Below, piece after piece: positions 1-5,718 of a stretch of DNA of 5,718 nt. The notes under the pieces were generated by a model. The model was not told where the DNA came from, searched no databases, and saw only the letters and a list, made by a program, of their open reading frames with translations. A program made the position numbers and the translations under genes. Position 1 is the stretch's first letter, and each line of letters begins with the position of its first letter. Source of the stretch: an uncultured Oscillospiraceae bacterium (GTDB taxonomy: Bacteria > Bacillota > Clostridia > Oscillospirales > Oscillospiraceae); contig CAKTJC010000064.1 of NCBI GenBank assembly GCA_934567355.1, forward strand, positions 1 to 5,718. Reading direction: 5' to 3'.

Positions 1-421
1 GTGTACCGTCCTCGGCCATCGTGCCCCGTTCCGGCGTCAGCATGAAGCTCTCCGCCGTGGTCATGTCGATGCCGTAGACGCGCACCATGTTGACGTAGTT
101 GCCGGATACGATGTAGGCAGACTGCTGGTAGACCGGCGTCACCGCCTCCACACCGTCAATGCCCCGGAATGCTTCCAGCGCCTTGTCGTTCAGTACTGCC
201 TTGCGGCCGTAGTCGCTGGTGGCGGGCGTCACGTCGATCTTCGTCAGGCTGCCCATGGCCTCGATGCTCTCGCGATATGCCTGCTCATAGCCCAGACCCA
301 CGGAGATCAGCACCACGATACACATGACGCCAACGGCCATGGAGAGCGCGGTCAAGGCCGCTCGGGTCTTTCGTCGAATCAGGTTCGTGTAGCCATAGCG
401 GAAAAGATCTTTTGGATTCAT
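1..421 (-). CDS. MacB/FtsX-family ABC transporter permease, N-terminal part (cut by window edge)
   Basis: Only the first 140 codons lie in the window; the reading frame is open through position 1. The protein begins MNPKDLFRYGYTNLIRRKTR, a cytoplasmic segment of the kind that precedes the first helix of MacB-type permeases. One membrane helix follows at about 21-44, running into VGLGYEQ. Next comes the start of the extracellular MacB core domain: a strand with KIDVTP (61-66), then GIDGVEAVTPVYQQ (87-100), a recurrent feature of this family, and YGIDM (116-120). By family knowledge the full protein should be about 380-450 residues, with three more helices near the C-terminus. Such permeases do not usually pass substrate through the membrane; they transmit ATPase-driven movement to extracellular partners. 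The ATG overlaps the TGA of the surface-protein gene by four bases and has AAGGA nine bases upstream. Its ATPase partner should be the product of 3176-2457. Confidence 0.9.
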   Translation of the reverse strand, partial: MNPKDLFRYGYTNLIRRKTRAALTALSMAVGVMCIVVLISVGLGYEQAYRESIEAMGSLTKIDVTPATSDYGRKAVLNDKALEAFRGIDGVEAVTPVYQQSAYIVSGNYVNMVRVYGIDMTTAESFMLTPERGTMAEDGT

Positions 422-2460
422 ACGGTCCCGTCCTTATGGCTTCCATCGTAGGCCAGCGGCTTTTCTCCAATATCCGGTGTGCCTCCATCCGCGTCAAAAT
501 CGTCGTCGAGGTTATCAAAATCACCGGTATCAGCTTTTGCGTCGGGCCCAATCTCGCCTCTCTGATAGCGGATGATCACATAGATGATGACTGCAATGAT
601 GAAAAGCACCAGCAGGATCACGATCAACCACAGCCACCAGCGGCTGCCTGTGCCGCTCTTCTGGGTGTTGACGCTGTTGGCGTCAGCATCCGCAGAGCTT
701 TCCGCCACAGCCAGAGGAACGGAAATATCCTGAGAATACGTCTCGCCATTGGCATCCTCATATTGCAGGATCAGCTTACCCACGAACGCGCCGATTTTGG
801 AGAAGCTCACCGTCACATCGGCGCTGGTGGAGCCGCCTGCCAGCAGGTCACCCACATAGCAGGGCGTAGGGGATGTCATACCGTCCGTAGCCATCACGCG
901 GATGTTAAGGGCCTTTGCCCTACCCATGTTAGTCAAGGGAACGGAGATGGTGGCCTCCTTATCCTTGCTGGGGGTGCCATACACCTCCGGCGTACCGGCC
1001 AGAATGTCCATCTGCTGGCTGATGGGCAGCATGATGTTCTGGGCCGCCTTGCCCGCCACCGCCTCGGTGGTCTCGTAGGTCAGGTTGATGCCCAGCATGG
1101 CGGGGCCCACCTCCGCATCCTGCTTGGCCATGATCTTATACTTTAAGGTCGCTGTGCCGCCCGGCTTGATGGAGTCGGCATAGGCGGTGTCTGTGCCGCC
1201 CATAGCCAGCGTCAGGCCGGGAGAATTGGTAAATACCAGACTGCCAATGACTTTTTTTGCTGTATCGACTTTGGAGTTGTTGATAACGGTCAGGCGCAGC
1301 TCGGTTTCTTCCCCTGCCATCAGGCCGGACACCTCGGTATCGTCCACATAGAGCTTATAGCTCTGCACCATCACCGCCATGGCAGAAGCGTCATAACCGT
1401 CGATAATGGTAATCTGGGTGGAGAAGCTGCCCTCCGCGGGGGCGCTGTTCTCAAAGTAAGTAGCCTTGAATTTGATGCTTTTATTGCCAGAGGTGGCAAA
1501 GGGCGACACGGTAAATGTATAGTCCAGATACTTGATCTCACCACTGCCCCAATAGCTGAAATACTGGCTATAATTGGTGGAAGTCACCACGAACGGGAAC
1601 TCGTCCAGAGAAGTGGATACTACGGGAGTAACCGTCACACCGGTCAGCGTACCGCCCACGTTGATCACGGGGATACGCATAGAGATGGTTTGATTCGGCG
1701 TACCGGTAGGCACGGTGTAAGAACCGTCCACGTTGGTGCCGGCCACCTGCAAGCTGCCGAAAGAAGTGGTCACGCCGGACATATCGCCGTTGTCGGTAAC
1801 GGTCACATAGGCAGTAATCTTGAAGGTCACGTCCTCGGTGATTGAGGTGCCATTCACGGCATCTTCTCTCCACACGGTGGCATTGACCTTGAAGGGCACA
1901 GCGTACCGGCCCTGACTGGCAAACTCGCTGATTCTGAATTCATACCACACCTCGGCGGTGGAGTTATAGGACATATCCTTCAAGCGCTGTAGGTCGCTGG
2001 TATAAATCAGCTCGAAGGGCCAGTTGGACACGCTGCTGTCGGAGGGAATATCGGGATAGATATTGATGTTGCGCAGCATGTACTTCTCGCTGGGCAGGTA
2101 CTCCTTGTTGACCGCCAGCGGCAGCACGATCTTCACCACCTGACCGGGGACACCTTTAGGAAACTGTGCGCCGACATCCATCAAAACAAGAGCGTTGGCA
2201 TCACTGGGGATGATCTTGATGTCGGTGTTGGGCGTTTCGTCCTTGATGGGAATACCGCCACTGGAGCCGCTATCGTCTTCATCGTCCAGCACAGCCACAT
2301 CGCTGTCGTCTTCGTTCTCATAAGTTGTGTAAGTTTCCGTACTGCCATCTATCGTATCATCCATGACCTCCTCCGCCATAGCGACGGTGGGCAGCATGGA
2401 AACTGCCATCAATACGCAGATCAACAATGCCAATACCCGTTTTGCCGTTTCTTTTTTCAC
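418..2460 (-). CDS. Secreted, membrane-anchored tandem beta-sandwich protein (CARDB/COG1361-like)
   Basis: A 680-residue surface protein of unknown function. Residues 1-29 are a signal peptide (basic MKKETAKR, hydrophobic core, probable cleavage after AMA at 27-29). Residues 30-67 are a strongly acidic low-complexity segment. The large extracellular part looks like four Ig-like beta-sandwich repeats: about 100-222, 255-355, 384-482 and 500-587. Several have alternating-hydrophobic strands leading into turns such as VINVGG (266-270), VINNSK (392-397) and LTNMGR (509-514), then a PGGT or AGGS turn, as in CARDB/NEW3 domains and the COG1361 group. After a Ser/Asp/Gly-rich spacer comes one membrane helix (about 608-630, starting RWWLWL), then RYQRG as a stop-transfer signal and a 45-residue acidic cytoplasmic tail. 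The GTG start overlaps the ATPase stop (GTGA) and has GGAGAGGAG eight bases upstream. The stop overlaps the permease start (ATGA). Lying between a MacB-like ATPase and its permease, it is probably an extracellular partner of that transporter. The domain assignment rests on pattern, not alignment, so an adhesive or cell-wall role stays possible. Confidence 0.85.
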   Translation of the reverse strand: MKKETAKRVLALLICVLMAVSMLPTVAMAEEVMDDTIDGSTETYTTYENEDDSDVAVLDDEDDSGSSGGIPIKDETPNTDIKIIPSDANALVLMDVGAQFPKGVPGQVVKIVLPLAVNKEYLPSEKYMLRNINIYPDIPSDSSVSNWPFELIYTSDLQRLKDMSYNSTAEVWYEFRISEFASQGRYAVPFKVNATVWREDAVNGTSITEDVTFKITAYVTVTDNGDMSGVTTSFGSLQVAGTNVDGSYTVPTGTPNQTISMRIPVINVGGTLTGVTVTPVVSTSLDEFPFVVTSTNYSQYFSYWGSGEIKYLDYTFTVSPFATSGNKSIKFKATYFENSAPAEGSFSTQITIIDGYDASAMAVMVQSYKLYVDDTEVSGLMAGEETELRLTVINNSKVDTAKKVIGSLVFTNSPGLTLAMGGTDTAYADSIKPGGTATLKYKIMAKQDAEVGPAMLGINLTYETTEAVAGKAAQNIMLPISQQMDILAGTPEVYGTPSKDKEATISVPLTNMGRAKALNIRVMATDGMTSPTPCYVGDLLAGGSTSADVTVSFSKIGAFVGKLILQYEDANGETYSQDISVPLAVAESSADADANSVNTQKSGTGSRWWLWLIVILLVLFIIAVIIYVIIRYQRGEIGPDAKADTGDFDNLDDDFDADGGTPDIGEKPLAYDGSHKDGTV
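431..435 (-). promoter_or_regulatory. Shine-Dalgarno site of the MacB-like permease
   Basis: On the minus strand this reads AAGGA, nine bases before the ATG at 421, within the last codons of the surface-protein gene. With the ATGA overlap it supports coupled initiation of the permease. Confidence 0.6.
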
Positions 2461-3176
2461 TTCGTGCGCTCCTCTCCGGTGTGGTGATTTTCTGTCTCTA
2501 TTTTTCCGTCGCTGAAATAGACGGTGCGATCCGTGTAACGCTCCATCTGGGGATCATGGGAGCTGAGGATGAAGGTGGTGTTCCGTTCCCGGAAGATCTC
2601 ACACAGCAGCTCCATGACCTCCTCGCCGGTGCGGCTGTCCAGGTTTCCGGTAGGCTCGTCCGCCAGCACGATAGAGGGCTCCGTAATAATGGCCCGCGCA
2701 ATACTGACACGCTGTTGTTGGCCGCCTGACAGCTCCGAGGGCCGGTGATCCACATGACCCCGCAGTCCCACGCGGCTCAACGCCTGCCGCGCCTTCCAGT
2801 TCCGTTCAGCCTCCGGTACGCCCCGGATCGCCAGCGGCAGGGCCACGTTCTCAAGAGCTGTATACTGAGGCAGGTTGTTGTAGCTCTGGAACACAAAGCC
2901 GATATAACGGCGGCGGAACTTCGTCCGCAGTTCCTCGTCCATGGCTTCTAAGTGGTGCTTCCCTCGAACAATGACTTCCCCCTCGGTGGGCGGCTCCAGT
3001 CCCGCCAGCATATTCAGCATGGTGGACTTACCGGAACCGCTGCGGCCCGCAATGCAGACGAACTCGCCCTGCTGCACGGACATATCCACGCCATCCAAAG
3101 CACGGACCGTGTTGCCGCCCACGGTATAGTATTTTTTCAGTCCCATCGTCTGTATGATGGTTTTTCGTTCGCTCAT
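2457..3176 (-). CDS. MacB/LolD-type ABC transporter ATP-binding protein
   Basis: This 239-residue cytoplasmic ATPase should drive a MacB/FtsX-type permease, almost certainly the one beginning at 421. Motifs in order: Walker A GRSGSGKS at 44-51, Q-loop Gln97 in [18 protein letters not shown] (94-111, the pattern of the MacB/LolD/FtsE group), signature LSGGQ at 149-153, Walker [13 protein letters not shown] at 169-180, and switch His207 in SSHD. Length fits the family's stand-alone ATPases. I chose the ATG at 3176 rather than an upstream in-frame ATG at 3317: the family alignment begins within a few residues of MSERK, the extra 47 residues are only a shadow of the S-component gene, and 3176 gives a classic ATGA overlap with that gene's stop. 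Only a weak purine run (GAGAGAG, 3187-3181) precedes it, so translation probably depends on coupling to the upstream gene. Its own TGA overlaps the GTG of the following surface protein. The transported or handled substrate is unknown. Confidence 0.93.
   Translation of the reverse strand: MSERKTIIQTMGLKKYYTVGGNTVRALDGVDMSVQQGEFVCIAGRSGSGKSTMLNMLAGLEPPTEGEVIVRGKHHLEAMDEELRTKFRRRYIGFVFQSYNNLPQYTALENVALPLAIRGVPEAERNWKARQALSRVGLRGHVDHRPSELSGGQQQRVSIARAIITEPSIVLADEPTGNLDSRTGEEVMELLCEIFRERNTTFILSSHDPQMERYTDRTVYFSDGKIETENHHTGEERTK
2469..2477 (-). promoter_or_regulatory. Shine-Dalgarno site of the surface-protein gene
   Basis: On the minus strand this reads GGAGAGGAG, eight bases before the GTG at 2460. 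It sits in the last codons of the MacB-like ATPase gene and supports the GTG start, which also begins a normal signal peptide. Confidence 0.8.
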
Positions 3177-4099
3177 AGTTCTCTCTCGCTTATTTGAAAT
3201 GTGGAGAGCGGCAATATGTAATTCCGCTCCTCCGCCGTCAGGCCAAACTTGATCTTGATGCGTTCCAGTTTCCGCACCCACGGGTCGCCCAGCGCCCACA
3301 GCACCAGAAACGTACACAGCCCGTGGCAGAAGTCAACAAAGAGACTGGACACATAGGCCATACCTATCGTCTGCCATGTAATGGGCTTGATCCAGCCAAT
3401 GATGTAGTAAAGGTTCATGATCCAGCCGTACAGGAAACCGGACAAAAGGCCATAGATACATAGCCGCAGGGGTGCGTGGTCGGTGAGCTGCCGCACGAAA
3501 TGTAGCAGATCGCCCCGGTTCGTATTCTCCGGACACAGCCTGTCCCACAGCTTTGCCGTGAAGTGCTGCCGGTTCTTTCCCTCGAACACACCGGCATTCT
3601 TCAGGATACCGGCCAGGAAGCCCACCAGCCCCCAGGTAAACATCTGCCACGGTGTCCACGGGCCTTGCCCGAAGATGAAGTTGCTGACAAAGCCTGTCAG
3701 CGCGCCGGTGAGAAAGCCTGCCTCCGGCCCAAAGGCTATCGCTGTAATGATGATAACAGCAGAGCAGGGCTTGAAGTTTGGCAATGGGATAATGGAGAAT
3801 ACTGTGCGGCCCACAACGGCAATGGCTGCCATCACCGCAATGGGAACCATCTCGCGGGCCTGGGGCTTCTTCTTGTCGAATACCAGAATGAAAGGTATCG
3901 AGGAAGCTATCAGGAACAGCAGGCCCAGCAGAATATCCGAGTTCAGAATGAGGTAATCCCAGAAGGTACGGGATCCTGCCGGATTGACCGTAGGCCGGTG
4001 TCCCTGATAATAGCCATAGGCTACCATCAGAGTGGGCAGCACCAGAAGGATCACCCACGCGGCGGCTCTGGTTCTTTTGCTGACAAAGAGCTTCGACAC
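3173..4099 (-). CDS. ECF transporter S (substrate-binding) component with N-terminal extension
   Basis: This integral membrane protein should bind the vitamin substrate and associate with the ECF module. Of 308 residues, the canonical S-component core appears to start near 85: hydrophobic segments at about 85-104, 112-145 (two, rich in Gly/Ala), 151-167, 211-234 and 244-270. The first core helix carries an AxxxA pattern (Ala88/Ala92), the type of motif S components use to contact the T subunit. The PNFKP stretch (107-111) and the IAFGPEAGF and GQGPWTPWQ stretches (121-152) look like typical ECF S-family loops. Two extra hydrophobic segments (about 11-31 and 52-73) precede the core. A polar insert (171-210) and a charged C-terminal tail (271-308) add further length; S proteins are usually about 180-220 residues. 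The start is GTG, with GAGGAGG ten bases upstream and an in-frame TGA at 4117-4115, so no longer start is possible. It overlaps the ATPase gene by 49 nt and its TGA overlaps the next ATG. The substrate is unknown; cobalamin is a guess from the neighbouring duplicated ATPase. Confidence 0.85.
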   Translation of the reverse strand: MSKLFVSKRTRAAAWVILLVLPTLMVAYGYYQGHRPTVNPAGSRTFWDYLILNSDILLGLLFLIASSIPFILVFDKKKPQAREMVPIAVMAAIAVVGRTVFSIIPLPNFKPCSAVIIITAIAFGPEAGFLTGALTGFVSNFIFGQGPWTPWQMFTWGLVGFLAGILKNAGVFEGKNRQHFTAKLWDRLCPENTNRGDLLHFVRQLTDHAPLRLCIYGLLSGFLYGWIMNLYYIIGWIKPITWQTIGMAYVSSLFVDFCHGLCTFLVLWALGDPWVRKLERIKIKFGLTAEERNYILPLSTFQISEREL

Positions 4100-5703
4100 G
4101 ACGCGATCACCTCCTCACAGGTAATGTCCGTGGGGAAATGCTCCGCCGCGATGCGGTTGGCGTCGGTGGTATAGAAGCGGTTGCCTGCGAAGAAGGCATG
4201 GGGCTCGCCCTCGGACAGCAGCAGGCCATCAAACATCAGGGCGCAGCGCGTAGCATAGCGGGCGGCGAACTCTACATCGTGGGTCACGATCAGGATAGAC
4301 GTGCCCTCCCGGCACAGCGCCCGCAGCAGCTTCGCCAGCTCCGCCTTGGCGTAGGCGTCCAGTCCCTTGGTGGGCTCGTCCAGCAGCAGCACCGTGGCCT
4401 CCCGCAGCAGCAGCTTGCCCACCGCCAGACGCTGGATCTCGCCGCCGGACAGGTCGTAGGGATGCCGCGCCAGCAGAGGCGTCAGCTCCAGCTTCTCCGC
4501 CATCTGCATGGCCTTGGCCTGATCCTGACCGGCGCTGTCCAGCAGCTCCTTCTCCACCGTATCGGCCACGAACAGCGACCGTGCGTTCTGAGGCAACATG
4601 CAGAGCCGTTGCCCCTTTGCCAGCTTCACCTTGCCACGATAGGGCTTCTTGAAATTCGCCAGCGTTTGCAGCAGCGTGGTCTTGCCCGCGCCGTTGCCGC
4701 CCAGCAGGCACAGCAGCTCGCCCTCCCGGAGCGTCACATCCGTGCCGCGAAGAATGTCTTTGCTTTTTTCGGTATATCGGAACCAAAGTTCCTTGCCCTC
4801 CAGAACAGCAGGGCGCTTTGCTTCTTTCTCGTTTTTTGTAGCTTCAGGCGGGGAGACTTCCTCCGTGATGGGCAGCAGCCGCTCCAAGCGGCGGCGGCCA
4901 TCCCGCACCGTCAGGGGCAGCTCGTCCGTCTGCTCCAGCTCACTGAAAATACGGACAGCGGCAGGCAGTCCGAAGTAAATGCGGCTCTTTTCCGCGCTGC
5001 CGGACAGCTGCCGCGCGATCTCAGCCGGTGCACCATCTGAAAGGATGCGGCCCTTGTCCATGGTCACCACCCTGTCAGCGGCGGGGAATACCTCGTCCAG
5101 CCGGTGTTCCGTCATGAGGATGGCAACGCCCAGCTCTCGATTGATCCGCTGGACGGTAGAAAGCAGATTGCGGGCCGCCAGTGGATCCAGCATGGAGGTA
5201 GGCTCGTCCAAGATCAGCAGCTTCGGCCCCATGGCCAGCGCCGAGGCCAGATTCATCAGCTGCTTCTGGCCACCGGACAGCTCCGTGGTCTTACTGCGGA
5301 ACCAGGTCTCCATGCCGAAAAAAGCGGCCATCTCCGCCACACGGCGGCGGATCACAGGCACAGGCAGGGCCATATTTTCAAGGCCGAAGGCCAGCTCGTG
5401 CCACACGAAATCGGTGACGATCTGGTTATCCGGATTCTGCTGCACGAAGCCGATCTCCGCCGCAGCGGTCAGCTCTGGAAGCTGAGAGAGGGGGGTGTCC
5501 TTATAAAAGGTCTCGCCGGCCTTTGCCCCAACGGGCAGCAGGCCGGGCTTGGCATGGCGCAGCAGTGTGGTCTTGCCGCAGCCGGAGGGGCCGCACAGCA
5601 CCACATACTCGCCTTTTTGTATCTCCAATGTCACTTCATCTAACGCCCGCGTTTCGGCCAGCGGGTAGGCGAAGCTCAGTTGGTCAAACCGTAAGAGCGC
5701 CAT
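4051..5703 (-). CDS. ECF transporter duplicated ATP-binding protein (EcfA/CbiO-like, two fused ABC domains)
   Basis: This cytoplasmic ATPase should power an energy-coupling factor importer for a vitamin or metal-type micronutrient. Its 550 residues hold two complete ABC domains, so one chain replaces the usual EcfA/EcfA' pair. Domain 1 (about 1-235) has Walker A GPSGCGKT at 38-45, an ECF-typical Q-loop QQNPDNQ at 88-94, signature LSGGQ at 142-146, Walker B LLILDEP at 162-168 and the switch His at 200. A linker spans about 236-300. Domain 2 (about 300-500) has Walker A GGNGAGKT at 335-342, Q-loop Gln372, signature LSGGE at 418-422, Walker B LLLDEP at 439-444 and His475. About 50 further residues follow. 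The ATG is set by an ideal AAAGGAGG seven bases upstream. The last 49 bases overlap the downstream S-component gene. No T component is present in the window; it probably lies upstream. The architecture resembles the duplicated ATPase called CbrU in predicted cobalamin ECF systems, but the substrate is inferred only. Confidence 0.93.
   Translation of the reverse strand: MALLRFDQLSFAYPLAETRALDEVTLEIQKGEYVVLCGPSGCGKTTLLRHAKPGLLPVGAKAGETFYKDTPLSQLPELTAAAEIGFVQQNPDNQIVTDFVWHELAFGLENMALPVPVIRRRVAEMAAFFGMETWFRSKTTELSGGQKQLMNLASALAMGPKLLILDEPTSMLDPLAARNLLSTVQRINRELGVAILMTEHRLDEVFPAADRVVTMDKGRILSDGAPAEIARQLSGSAEKSRIYFGLPAAVRIFSELEQTDELPLTVRDGRRRLERLLPITEEVSPPEATKNEKEAKRPAVLEGKELWFRYTEKSKDILRGTDVTLREGELLCLLGGNGAGKTTLLQTLANFKKPYRGKVKLAKGQRLCMLPQNARSLFVADTVEKELLDSAGQDQAKAMQMAEKLELTPLLARHPYDLSGGEIQRLAVGKLLLREATVLLLDEPTKGLDAYAKAELAKLLRALCREGTSILIVTHDVEFAARYATRCALMFDGLLLSEGEPHAFFAGNRFYTTDANRIAAEHFPTDITCEEVIASCRSSLSAKEPEPPRG
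4110..4116 (-). promoter_or_regulatory. Shine-Dalgarno site of the S component, inside the ATPase gene
   Basis: On the minus strand this reads GAGGAGG, ten bases before the GTG at 4099. It lies within the 3' end of the duplicated ATPase gene, where the same bases encode Glu-Glu-Val. Together with the in-frame TGA at 4117-4115, it supports the GTG start. Confidence 0.75.
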
Positions 5704-5710
5704 CTGATGC

Positions 5711-5718
5711 CCTCCTTT
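5711..5718 (-). promoter_or_regulatory. Strong Shine-Dalgarno site of the duplicated ECF ATPase
   Basis: Read on the minus strand this is AAAGGAGG, a full match to the anti-Shine-Dalgarno end of 16S rRNA, seven bases before the ATG at 5703. It fixes the start of the ATPase gene. It is the strongest such site seen here, which fits independent initiation for the first gene in the window. The 15 bases at 5704-5718 are the only non-coding sequence, so no promoter can be judged. Confidence 0.9.

Noticed and set aside
412..1146. A 244-codon plus-strand open frame opposite the 3' half of the surface-protein gene, and a 203-codon one at 3563-4174 opposite the S component.
   Set aside because: Both lie antisense to convincing genes, have His/Gln/Arg-rich shadow composition, and show no domain pattern or membrane/signal logic.
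1252..1258. A run of seven T (A AAA AAA on the coding strand) inside the surface-protein gene, which could be a slippery site for -1 frameshifting.
   Set aside because: The zero frame continues through intact beta-sandwich repeats to the membrane anchor, and I could identify no downstream stimulator; it is most simply a Lys-Lys codon pair.
3177..3317. An in-frame upstream ATG (3317) would give the MacB-like ATPase 47 extra residues.
   Set aside because: The added residues overlap the S-component C-terminus in another frame, have no ABC-family character, and ignore the ATGA overlap at 3176.
4138..5040. A 300-codon open frame on the plus strand opposite the duplicated ECF ATPase.
   Set aside because: It is antisense to a gene with all ABC motifs, is rich in Gln/Arg/Leu repeats typical of a GC-rich shadow frame, and matches no recognisable family.
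5704..5718. Possible promoter or riboswitch before the first gene.
   Set aside because: Only 15 bases are available and they are accounted for by the ribosome binding site and spacer; nothing further can be judged.

Overview
The window is a compact, fully co-directional gene block on the minus strand. Transcription runs from high to low coordinates, and apart from 15 bases at the right edge every base is coding. Strong GGAGG-type ribosome binding sites, Gram-positive signal-peptide style, ECF vitamin-transporter genes and GC-rich codons suggest a fairly GC-rich anaerobic Firmicute of the Clostridia (Oscillospiraceae/Ruminococcaceae-like gut bacteria are my best guess). This placement is inferred from gene style, not from a marker gene.

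In transcription order: (1) 5703-4051, a 550-residue duplicated ABC ATPase of an energy-coupling factor (ECF) importer. (2) 4099-3173, an ECF substrate-binding (S) membrane protein with an unusual N-terminal extension. (3) 3176-2457, a MacB/LolD-type ABC ATPase. (4) 2460-418, a 680-residue secreted protein made of tandem beta-sandwich (CARDB/COG1361-like) domains, anchored by one C-terminal membrane helix. (5) 421 to the left edge, the N-terminal 140 residues of a MacB/FtsX-type permease, cut by the window.

Every junction overlaps: 49 nt between genes 1 and 2, then three consecutive 4-nt stop/start overlaps (ATGA, GTGA, ATGA). This implies one operon with translational coupling. Functionally it joins two modules. 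One is a vitamin-type importer (ATPase pair plus S component; the T component is not in the window and is expected upstream). The other is a MacB-like mechanotransmission ABC system (ATPase plus permease) with a large extracellular beta-sandwich protein encoded between its two subunits. Duplicated ECF ATPases of this kind have been associated in comparative genomics with predicted cobalamin transporters (the CbrT/CbrU/CbrV scheme), but nothing in this window proves the substrate.

The most interesting point is the physical and translational coupling of an ECF importer to a MacB-like ABC system with a membrane-anchored surface protein. I saw no RNA genes, mobile elements, CRISPR, terminators or recognisable promoters. 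The operon promoter and any riboswitch would lie beyond position 5718.
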